A stretch of DNA of 9,550 nt from an uncultured bacterium (GTDB lineage Bacteria; Patescibacteriota; Minisyncoccia; Phycocordibacterales; PALSA-1337). Each line of letters begins with the position of its first letter. The first letter of the stretch is position 1. The notes under the pieces were generated by a model. That model saw only the letters and a list, made by a program, of their open reading frames with translations, did not search any database and was not told where the DNA came from. Positions 1 through 5,121 of the stretch are shown one piece after another. The stretch covers positions 1 through 9,550 of the forward strand of contig CAIPWS010000024.1 of assembly GCA_903868845.1 (NCBI GenBank), written 5' to 3'. The translations under genes and the position numbers were made by a program.

Positions 1-212
1 AAACGCTTCTTTCCTTGCTCAAGCGAAGTCACGATCTCACTCGAAATTAGCTTCTCCAAAATAGGGTATACAGTGGTCCTTTTTATGCCTATTTCATTGG
101 CCAGAGTGGTGGCGTCTGAACCACCAGTTTTGAGTAAACCGATGTAGACATTTATCTCCTGCTCAGACAATCCAATCTCCTTTAATATGGCTGTACTTTG
201 GTTTGATTCCAT
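1..212 (-). CDS. TrmB-like winged-helix regulator R1 (N-terminal part, cut by window edge)
   Basis: Reading leftwards from the ATG at 212-210 gives 70 codons before the window ends, beginning MESNQSTAILKEIGLSEQEI. It is a typical TrmB-family DNA-binding domain: a first helix (ILKEIGLSEQEINVYIGLL), a helix-turn-helix with recognition helix around IKRTTVYPILEKL, then the start of the wing (SSEIVTSLEQGKKR). In this family the C-terminal part, missing here, is an effector or dimerisation domain. The gene diverges from the binding protein at 369, and the inverted repeat at 288-305 lies between them, so it probably regulates that gene and itself. The ATG has no Shine-Dalgarno in front of it (AATTATTAACAAC). 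The recognition helix differs from R2/R3 (KRTTVYP against PRPxVYD). The family assignment is secure; the role in the local circuit is inferred. Confidence 0.85.
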   Translation of the reverse strand, partial: MESNQSTAILKEIGLSEQEINVYIGLLKTGGSDATTLANEIGIKRTTVYPILEKLISSEIVTSLEQGKKR

Positions 213-245
213 GTTGTTAATAATTTACGACAGTAATATGCATAT

Positions 246-273
246 AGTATAAACGAGCCTATAAATAAGTCAA
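246..273 (-). promoter_or_regulatory. Predicted promoter of R1
   Basis: On the minus strand TTGACT (273-268) is followed after 16 nt by TATACT (251-246), a good sigma70-like match. Transcription would start near 239, giving a leader of about 26 nt before the ATG at 212. The -35 lies 14 bp from the proposed operator at 288-305. Confidence 0.55.
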
Positions 274-287
274 TTGTGGACAGTAAA

Positions 288-305
288 TGTCAAAACTACT
301 TGACA
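288..305. promoter_or_regulatory. Proposed TrmB-type operator, cassette 1
   Basis: TGTCAA-AACTAC-TTGACA is a perfect inverted repeat with 6-bp arms and a 6-bp spacer. Its right arm is exactly the -35 hexamer of the S1 promoter, so a bound regulator should block S1. It has the same length and outer bases as the repeats at 2976-2993 and 5064-5081. The palindrome is seen directly; that R1 binds it is inferred. Confidence 0.6.
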
Positions 306-328
306 ATACGTATACAATCGTGTATACT
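300..328 (+). promoter_or_regulatory. Predicted sigma70-like promoter of S1
   Basis: TTGACA (300-305), a 17-nt spacer and TATACT (323-328) form a near-consensus promoter. The start would be near 335, giving a leader of about 34 nt that is AT-rich and has no Shine-Dalgarno sequence. The spacer and -10 also carry two copies of GTATAC, at 310-315 and 322-327. Confidence 0.75.
310..327. repeat. GTATAC-N6-GTATAC repeat over the S1 -10 region
   Basis: The palindrome GTATAC occurs twice with a 6-bp spacer (AATCGT), so the 18-bp unit reads as both a direct and an inverted repeat. It covers most of the spacer and the -10 element of the S1 promoter. It has the same 6-6-6 layout as the proposed operators but a different sequence. 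It could be a second regulator site, or chance AT-rich symmetry. Confidence 0.4.
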
Positions 329-368
329 TGTGTTGTTATTAAATATTAGCAATTAATATTATAAATAT

Positions 369-1493
369 ATGAAGAAAATTATCTGGACAGTGGTAACGAT
401 AGTCATAGTGATAGCGATTATCGTGACAGCGCTTGTTTCGCAAAAGGGTAATACAGCAACTATAAAAATAGCCGGCCTTTATCCACTCACAGGAGGTCTA
501 GCATCATACGGCGAACCTGCACAGAAAGCGGCTTTGATAGCTGTTGAAGATATAAATGCGACTGGAGGCATAAATGGCAAGAAACTTGAACTTGTTTCAG
601 AAGATCATAAGTGTGATCCGAAAACGATGGTCTCACTTTTTGAAAAGACAGTGAACGTAGATGGTATACATATCATGACTTCAGTCGCATGTAGTGGAAC
701 TGTATCTGCGGTCGCGCCAAACTTGGAGAAAAATGATACGGTCTTGCTCGGTACTGTGACATCAGGTTCGAAACTCACAGCAGTATCGCCAAATTTCTAC
801 AGAAACTGGGCGTCAGATGGTCAGGAGGCAAAATTATTGTCCAACCAGGTTATTGCGAAAGGTTACAAGACGGTGGCGGTCATTTACGAAGAGACAGATT
901 ATGCAAAAGGTCTCAAGATAGCTATGGAGAATGATCTCAAAGACTCCGGTGTGAAGATAGTTAGCGAATCATTTGTCTCTGGCGCTACAGATGTCAGAAC
1001 CCAACTTACAAAGTTACAAGCAGTGAAAGCAGATGTCTTGTTTGTGAGTGTGCAGACGGTCCCAAGTGGTGAAACTGTCCTTACACAGATTGAGCAACTC
1101 AAATTCCAGCCAAAAGCGTTGTTCGTGAATGACAATATCCTGAAAGCTGCACCTTTGCTCACCAATCATACAGCCCTGCTCGACGGAGCTATAGGTGGTG
1201 ACTACGTCTTTCACGGATCGGACGGATTGAATGCTCTTCTTGCAAAATACAAAGCAAAATATGGTCAGGATTGTCCTCAAGTCAATATCTGTGCAGCCGA
1301 ATACGATGCTATCGCCATGATTGCACAAGGTATAAAAGAAAATGGTGAAACATCTGCTGGTGTGAAATCATATCTAAGTCACGCGAAGTACCAAGGTATA
1401 AGTGGAACTATAAGTTTCGACTCCAACAATGACAGATCTGACGCAAACTACTCCTTGTTCGTGATAAAAGGAGGTAAAGCAGTGGATATGTAA
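369..1493 (+). CDS. Membrane-anchored branched-chain amino-acid-type substrate-binding protein S1
   Basis: A 374-residue extracytoplasmic solute-binding protein of the type 1 periplasmic-binding fold (LivJ-like, Peripla_BP_6). Residues about 4-23 are a hydrophobic segment (IIWTVVTIVIVIAIIVTAL) with no lipobox cysteine, so it is probably an uncleaved anchor. The first lobe starts IKIAGLYPLTGGLASYGEPA, followed by GGINGKKLELVSEDHKCDPK. C82 and C108 (HKCDP, SVACSG) align with Cys53 and Cys78 of E. coli LivJ, which form a disulfide, and S109 matches the ligand-contacting Ser79. This points to an amino-acid-like ligand and to folding outside the cytoplasm. Two more cysteines (GQDCPQVNIC) could form a second bond. 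The ATG at 369 directly precedes the anchor; no Shine-Dalgarno is visible. It diverges from R1 and converges with the phosphoesterase. No permease or ATPase is nearby, so it may use a distant transporter or act as a sensor. Confidence 0.9.
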   Translation: MKKIIWTVVTIVIVIAIIVTALVSQKGNTATIKIAGLYPLTGGLASYGEPAQKAALIAVEDINATGGINGKKLELVSEDHKCDPKTMVSLFEKTVNVDGIHIMTSVACSGTVSAVAPNLEKNDTVLLGTVTSGSKLTAVSPNFYRNWASDGQEAKLLSNQVIAKGYKTVAVIYEETDYAKGLKIAMENDLKDSGVKIVSESFVSGATDVRTQLTKLQAVKADVLFVSVQTVPSGETVLTQIEQLKFQPKALFVNDNILKAAPLLTNHTALLDGAIGGDYVFHGSDGLNALLAKYKAKYGQDCPQVNICAAEYDAIAMIAQGIKENGETSAGVKSYLSHAKYQGISGTISFDSNNDRSDANYSLFVIKGGKAVDM

Positions 1494-1530
1494 AAACGAA
1501 GGTGATTGCGAGATGAAATATTACACCTTC
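1492..1530 (-). terminator. Possible intrinsic terminator of the R2-phosphoesterase operon
   Basis: On the minus strand GAAGGTG (1530-1524, ending at the stop codon) pairs with CACCTTC (1504-1498) over a 19-nt loop and is followed by G and TTTTT (1496-1492). The 7-bp stem and U-run fit an intrinsic terminator, but the loop is long. On the plus strand there is no U-run, so no terminator is apparent for S1. Confidence 0.45.
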
Positions 1531-2204
1531 TCAAGATTCGCATTCCCAGAATTATCGATAGTCACGTAAGTAGATGGATTGTCACAAAATGAGCCGGAAT
1601 TTATATAGAGCACGCCGTCTTTCGAACCGGTGTATGGCAAGTGTGTGTGAGAACAGATGACGATGTTCGCCCCTCTCTGCAAAGCGTGATGTGTTGCAAG
1701 GCGCTGCTGTCTATGAGAAGAGACTCCAAGTACACGCTTACTCAAACGCTTGATAAACATTGAAGAACTTTGGTTGTCTCTGTTCATGTGCTGTATGACA
1801 TAAAACATGTCACCGAAGGCGCGCGTGATATTTGGTAGATGCGTCACAAAAGGGTCGAACATGTCTCCGTGCAGACATAAAAACTTATTTTGACCGATGG
1901 TAAATGCTAGGTCGTCGACGATATCGATTCCCATATTTCTAGCAAGATGATCTAAGTTGCGACCATGGTTACCTCCGACGAGGATGACTTTACGTGTCTT
2001 GGCTATTTCAGTTATCAGCGAAACAAGTTGCCAATGCTTATCGTCAAACGACTTTGTAACTTCGGTGTCGAAGAGGTCGCCATTTATAACCAGAGTTTTG
2101 AATCGAGCCGTCTTCAGGAGCTCGATGATCTTATCTGTGCGACAAATCTTCGATCCAATATGAATATCGCTGATAAGTAATGTGTGGCAGGACATGATAA
2201 TCAC
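1521..2204 (-). CDS. Calcineurin-like metallophosphoesterase (LpxH-like family)
   Basis: A 227-residue metal-dependent phosphoesterase with all the usual metal-ligand motifs in order: SDIHIG (D13, H15), NGDLFD (D43), GGNHGRN (N79, H80), LHGDMFD (H112) and SHTHLP (H186, H188). Size and motif spacing resemble the UDP-2,3-diacylglucosamine pyrophosphatase (LpxH) and related COG2908 group, but no lipid A pathway gene is visible, so the substrate is unknown. The start is either a GTG at 2204, overlapping the R2 stop as GTGA, or the ATG at 2195 (MSCHTLL), which is closer to the first strand. Either way translation is probably coupled to R2, and no Shine-Dalgarno is seen. There is no signal peptide, so it should be cytoplasmic. 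It is the only gene of the array that is neither regulator nor binding protein. Family confidence is high; function is open. Confidence 0.88.
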   Translation of the reverse strand: MIIMSCHTLLISDIHIGSKICRTDKIIELLKTARFKTLVINGDLFDTEVTKSFDDKHWQLVSLITEIAKTRKVILVGGNHGRNLDHLARNMGIDIVDDLAFTIGQNKFLCLHGDMFDPFVTHLPNITRAFGDMFYVIQHMNRDNQSSSMFIKRLSKRVLGVSSHRQQRLATHHALQRGANIVICSHTHLPYTGSKDGVLYINSGSFCDNPSTYVTIDNSGNANLEKV

Positions 2205-2956
2205 TTAGAGATATTCCATATTACATTAAAATGCATAAGAACCAAGGCCGCGAACTCCTCGCTGTGAACTATAAATCCGAAAGGTTTTTCGCTTGCTGAG
2301 ACGAAGGCGACCTTGTCGGCGTATATCCAATAGCTTATTTCGAAGTGCATAGACTTCGGAGCATATCGAAGTTCGCGTAGGTCCTCCTTTTTATTTGCCA
2401 TGAAAGGATATTTTTGAAAGTTTAGTTTGGAATCGTATCTTCGAAGCGCCTTGAGTGAAGTATTGTTCGCTACGCGCCTCTTGTTATGCCACTCAAGATA
2501 TTCAGGTCCAAGGATAGCCATCATCTTGTGTGTTGGCCACAAAGAATATGTTTCAATATTCTTGTACCACAAGACGTCATTGAATATTTTCTGTATGCCT
2601 TCCTTGCCGGCGAAGAATCTTATCTGTGGTTCAACAGTTTTAGTCTTCTTTTTGAGTGATGGCAATATCTCCTTGAGTAATTTTTTTCCATGTTCTATGG
2701 AGGCAGTCTGTTGGTCGAGAAGCTGAAGAAGGTAGTTAGGGTCGCTTGCACCGAAAATAGTTTTCGTATCTTCAGACTTTGATACAACCATACCGCGATT
2801 TATGAGATCATTGAGTCCGTCATACACGGTGGGGCGGGGCATAGACAGTCTTTGGGAAATCATGCGCGCAGAAGCTGCTCCAGATTCTAGAAGATCTAGA
2901 TAAATACGCTGTGCGCCACCCTCGACTCCTAAAGTTTTTAATACATCTTCGATCAT
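2201..2956 (-). CDS. TrmB-like transcriptional regulator R2
   Basis: A 251-residue cytoplasmic regulator. Residues about 1-65 form the TrmB winged helix: LKTLGVEGGAQRIYLDLL, the HTH ISQRLSMPRPTVYDGLNDLI, then the wing GMVVSKSEDTKTIFGA. A helical linker (about 70-100) leads into a C-terminal domain starting IRFFAGKEGIQKIFND and ending WNISK, the effector-type domain shared with R3 and more distantly R4. It shares the recognition-helix pattern PRPxVYD with R3. The ATG at 2956 has no room for a Shine-Dalgarno because the -10 box TATAAT ends only 6 nt upstream, so the mRNA is probably leaderless. It diverges from S2 with a palindrome between them and overlaps the phosphoesterase by 4 nt. Most likely it represses or activates S2 and regulates its own operon; the effector is unknown. 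Confidence 0.88.
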   Translation of the reverse strand: MIEDVLKTLGVEGGAQRIYLDLLESGAASARMISQRLSMPRPTVYDGLNDLINRGMVVSKSEDTKTIFGASDPNYLLQLLDQQTASIEHGKKLLKEILPSLKKKTKTVEPQIRFFAGKEGIQKIFNDVLWYKNIETYSLWPTHKMMAILGPEYLEWHNKRRVANNTSLKALRRYDSKLNFQKYPFMANKKEDLRELRYAPKSMHFEISYWIYADKVAFVSASEKPFGFIVHSEEFAALVLMHFNVIWNISK

Positions 2957-2962
2957 GAGCCT

Positions 2963-2991
2963 ATTATAGCAGAATTGTCGCTTTTTGACGA
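2963..2991 (-). promoter_or_regulatory. Predicted promoter of R2-phosphoesterase, giving a leaderless mRNA
   Basis: On the minus strand TCGTCA (2991-2986, 4 of 6 consensus bases), a 17-nt spacer and a perfect TATAAT (2968-2963) precede the R2 ATG by only 6 nt. The expected transcription start coincides with the A of the start codon. The operator at 2976-2993 covers the -35 and half of the spacer, which fits autorepression. Confidence 0.6.
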
Positions 2992-2993
2992 CA
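2976..2993. promoter_or_regulatory. Proposed TrmB-type operator, cassette 2
   Basis: TGTCG-CTTTTTGA-CGACA is a perfect 5-bp inverted repeat with an 8-bp spacer, 18 bp in total. Length, spacing and outer bases are the same as in cassette 3 (TGTCG-N8-CGACA). It overlaps the R2 -35 and ends 2 bp before the S2 -35. Binding by R2 is inferred. Confidence 0.6.
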
Positions 2994-2995
2994 GG

Positions 2996-3024
2996 TAGAC
3001 AATCATTGACGCAATCTATATAGT
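2996..3024 (+). promoter_or_regulatory. Predicted sigma70-like promoter of S2
   Basis: TAGACA (2996-3001), a 17-nt spacer and TATAGT (3019-3024) make a good promoter. The start would be near 3031, leaving a leader of about 58 nt with no Shine-Dalgarno before the ATG at 3089. Confidence 0.6.
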
Positions 3025-3031
3025 ATTGTCT
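2997..3031. repeat. Inverted repeat spanning the S2 promoter
   Basis: AGACAAT (2997-3003) and ATTGTCT (3025-3031) are perfect 7-bp inverted arms 21 bp apart, bracketing the S2 -35/-10 interval. The TGTC/GACA core is shared with the proposed operators, so it may be an auxiliary site. It could also be chance. Confidence 0.35.
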
Positions 3032-3088
3032 GTTAGTGTCGATTATGAGTCGTTTATTAGTAAATAGACACTTAACGAAATAAACATT

Positions 3089-4231
3089 ATGTTAAATAAA
3101 AATAAGGTTATTTGGAGCGTGTTAGTTATTATTATCGTTATTGTGGTTGCTGGTATCGTTACGGCAATAAAGAATAAACCTAGCGATACCATCAAGATAG
3201 GTGCCATCTTATCTTTGACTGGTAATGGTTCTGCTTATGGCCAGCCAGCCCAAAGAGGTATGACGCTTGCTATTCACGACATCAACTCAAAAGGCGGTAT
3301 CAATGGCAAAAAGCTTGAAGCAGTATATGAGGATTCTCAGTTTGATCCCAAGATTGCTCTATCTGCTTACCAAAGTCTGAGTGCACGCGGTATCCGTTTC
3401 ACAGTTACAAATGGTTCAGGTGTTTCACTGGCTGTAAGGAAGCCCGTGGTTAATGATCACAACTTTCAGTTTGAAACTGCAGCGGTAACTCCAGTATTTA
3501 GTGATGGTCAGCCAAATACATGCCGTCTTACTCTTACAGCTCCGGTATCTGGTGTGAGCCTGGGAAACTTCGTATCCCAAAATCTCAAAGCCAAGACTTT
3601 TGCGGCACTCACCCTGAACGATGACTATGGCAAAGCTATGACGGATTCTGTTTCACAGACTGTTTCAGGACAAGGTGTCGTTGTGAAAGGTGCTGATTCA
3701 TTTGATAAGAATGCAACTGACTTCAGAACTCAGATTACGAAGCTTGCAGCCTTGAATCCGGATGTTTTACTCGTCGTCCCGGCTGCCGGTCAGGCTCAAG
3801 CTATATTCAAGCAGCTGAAAGAGCTCGGTTGGAAGGGTGCGATAGTTAGTGATAGCTGGACCATTATCAATGATAATTTGAAGGACTTAAGTCTCGTCGA
3901 TGGCGCATATTTCGTCAATTATGATTGGAATGGAAACGTCAGCCAAAATGACAGTGAAAGCGCAAAGACTTTCAAGTCTGAGTACTCAACACGTTTCGGT
4001 GGCAATGCTCCTGTTATCGCCGCCACAACTTATGACTCTGTAGAATTGTTGGCCAAAGCTATAACCGCGGTCGGTACAAATGATCCGGTCGTCGTTGGTC
4101 AGTGGCTTACGAATAATGTGAAGGATTATCACGGTGTCACGGGTTCTGTAACTCTCAACCAAGATTGTGAAGCTTCAAGAGCAGCTGTTATACAGCAGGT
4201 TAAAGGCGGAAGCTTTGTGGAGGTGAAGTAA
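3089..4231 (+). CDS. Membrane-anchored branched-chain amino-acid-type substrate-binding protein S2
   Basis: A 380-residue type 1 solute-binding protein, visibly a paralogue of S1. An N-terminal hydrophobic anchor (about 7-27, VIWSVLVIIIVIVVAGIVTAI) lacks a lipobox cysteine. The first lobe reads IKIGAILSLTGNGSAYGQPA and GGINGKKLEAVYEDSQFDPK, close to S1. The two disulfide cysteines of S1 are replaced here (SQFDPK, TNGSGVS); only isolated cysteines remain (NTCRL, NQDCEA), so the LivJ-type disulfide is lost. The second lobe has the usual FRTQITKLAALNPDVLLVV and LKELGWKGAIVSDSW segments. The ATG at 3089 directly precedes the anchor; the leader is AT-rich with no Shine-Dalgarno. It diverges from R2 and converges with R3, with only 15 bp between stop codons and no terminator visible there. 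The ligand is unknown and may differ from that of S1. Confidence 0.9.
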   Translation: MLNKNKVIWSVLVIIIVIVVAGIVTAIKNKPSDTIKIGAILSLTGNGSAYGQPAQRGMTLAIHDINSKGGINGKKLEAVYEDSQFDPKIALSAYQSLSARGIRFTVTNGSGVSLAVRKPVVNDHNFQFETAAVTPVFSDGQPNTCRLTLTAPVSGVSLGNFVSQNLKAKTFAALTLNDDYGKAMTDSVSQTVSGQGVVVKGADSFDKNATDFRTQITKLAALNPDVLLVVPAAGQAQAIFKQLKELGWKGAIVSDSWTIINDNLKDLSLVDGAYFVNYDWNGNVSQNDSESAKTFKSEYSTRFGGNAPVIAATTYDSVELLAKAITAVGTNDPVVVGQWLTNNVKDYHGVTGSVTLNQDCEASRAAVIQQVKGGSFVEVK

Positions 4232-4246
4232 ATATACTCCGCACAA

Positions 4247-5059
4247 TTATTCAAGATCCAGACCTTCCAAAAACTTATCGGTATACTGTGGCTCTGGTTT
4301 CACTTGTTTGGATAAATTCCAGATCACTTCAAATTGGGTTTTGGTCAGATTTGCAAAGTCACGACTGTGAATGACGAATCCGAAACATTCTTTCTGAGAA
4401 GATATGAAAGCAACCTTATCTTCATACATCCAGTAGCCCATATCCCAAGCCATACTCTTCGGTGCTAGGCGGATTTCGCGCAGGTGTTTTCCACCAACAC
4501 CTAGAAATGGAAACTTCTTAAAATCAGTTTTGGAATTGTGAGGATATATGCCGCGTATAGAAATGTTTCTTTGGATTCTCTTTCTATTTAATTCCTCAAG
4601 ATAATCAGCGCCGAGGACATGAAGTATCTCTGTCATTGGCCACATGATGGTCGTGTCAATATTTCTGTGCCACATGATGTGGTTCATGACTTGTCGCAAT
4701 CCTTCCTTGCCAGAATAAAACTTTATCTTTGGTTCAATGAAATGTGTTTGCTTAAGAAGGGAAGGTAAAAGCTTCTTGAAGTTGGTTTTTTCTGATTCGA
4801 GAGAATCTATCTTTGATTGTAAGAGGTCAGGAATATTCTTTATATCGTCCACAGAAAATATCTTTTTGTTTTCTTCATCGCGTTCGGTCACCAGACCGTG
4901 AGTGGTCAGGATCTTGATATTGTCATATACAGAAGGTCTGGGAATGTTCAGTCGCTCCGCAATCTGACGCGCAGTTGAAGGGCCTTTGTCCAAGAGGTCA
5001 CTGAAGACCCTTTGGGCATTTGATGAGAGGTTTAGTTCTTGAAAGATTTTATCGAACAT
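4247..5059 (-). CDS. TrmB-like transcriptional regulator R3
   Basis: A regulator of 270 residues when started at the ATG at 5059 (MFDKIFQELNLSSNAQRVFSD). This aligns with the R2 start and lies downstream of the predicted promoter; the longer TTG reading from 5098 would begin inside promoter DNA. Residues about 1-65 are the winged helix, with recognition helix IPRPSVYDNIKIL nearly matching R2. A linker helix (about 75-105) leads to the C-terminal domain IKFYSGKEGLRQVMNHIMWH, with REIRLAPKSMAWDMGYW and EVIWNLSK, clearly homologous to R2 (RELRYAPKSMHFEISYW). R3 carries a tail of about 20 residues after WNLSK that R2 and R4 lack. It diverges from S3, with an 18-bp palindrome across both promoters, so S3 is the likely target. 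No Shine-Dalgarno is visible. Confidence 0.88.
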   Translation of the reverse strand: MFDKIFQELNLSSNAQRVFSDLLDKGPSTARQIAERLNIPRPSVYDNIKILTTHGLVTERDEENKKIFSVDDIKNIPDLLQSKIDSLESEKTNFKKLLPSLLKQTHFIEPKIKFYSGKEGLRQVMNHIMWHRNIDTTIMWPMTEILHVLGADYLEELNRKRIQRNISIRGIYPHNSKTDFKKFPFLGVGGKHLREIRLAPKSMAWDMGYWMYEDKVAFISSQKECFGFVIHSRDFANLTKTQFEVIWNLSKQVKPEPQYTDKFLEGLDLE

Positions 5060-5062
5060 ACT

Positions 5063-5091
5063 TTGTCGATATTCGTCGACAGTTTTACAAT
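5063..5091 (+). promoter_or_regulatory. Predicted sigma70-like promoter of S3
   Basis: TTGTCG (5063-5068), a 17-nt spacer and TACAAT (5086-5091) predict a start near 5098 and a leader of about 24 nt before the ATG at 5122. The -35 lies inside the left arm of the operator at 5064-5081. Confidence 0.65.
5064..5081. promoter_or_regulatory. Proposed TrmB-type operator, cassette 3
   Basis: TGTCGA-TATTCG-TCGACA is a perfect 6-6-6 inverted repeat of 18 bp. It covers the -35 and spacer of the S3 promoter and the predicted start site of R3 (about 5080), so one bound dimer could shut both genes. It is the best-formed of the three 18-bp repeats. Binding by R3 is inferred. Confidence 0.65.
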
Positions 5092-5115
5092 ACCACAACT
5101 AATATGTATACTCAA
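5087..5115 (-). promoter_or_regulatory. Predicted promoter of R3, sharing its -10 with S3
   Basis: On the minus strand TTGAGT (5115-5110), a 17-nt spacer and TATTGT (5092-5087) predict a start near 5080 and a leader of about 20 nt. Five of its six -10 bases are the opposite strand of the S3 -10 (5086-5091), so two polymerases cannot sit there at once. Confidence 0.55.
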
Positions 5116-5121
5116 GTCATT

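Noticed and set aside
899..1328. Minus-strand open frames inside S1
   Set aside because: They lie antisense to a well-supported coding region, have no recognisable domain or start signal, and are shadows of S1 codon use.
1521..2204. Naming the phosphoesterase lpxH
   Set aside because: The motifs fit the wider family, but no lipid A gene is present and its context is a regulator operon, so a specific symbol is not supported.
1957..2726. Plus-strand open frames over the phosphoesterase and R2
   Set aside because: They are antisense to clearly recognised proteins and contain no recognisable motif.
5060..5098. R3 start at TTG 5098
   Set aside because: This stretch contains the operator and lies upstream of or across the predicted R3 start site (about 5080); the ATG at 5059 aligns with the R2 start.
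5020..5121. Longer S3 start at 5020
   Set aside because: It would overlap the R3 coding region and run through both promoters and the operator. The extra N-terminal residues have no counterpart in the paralogues.
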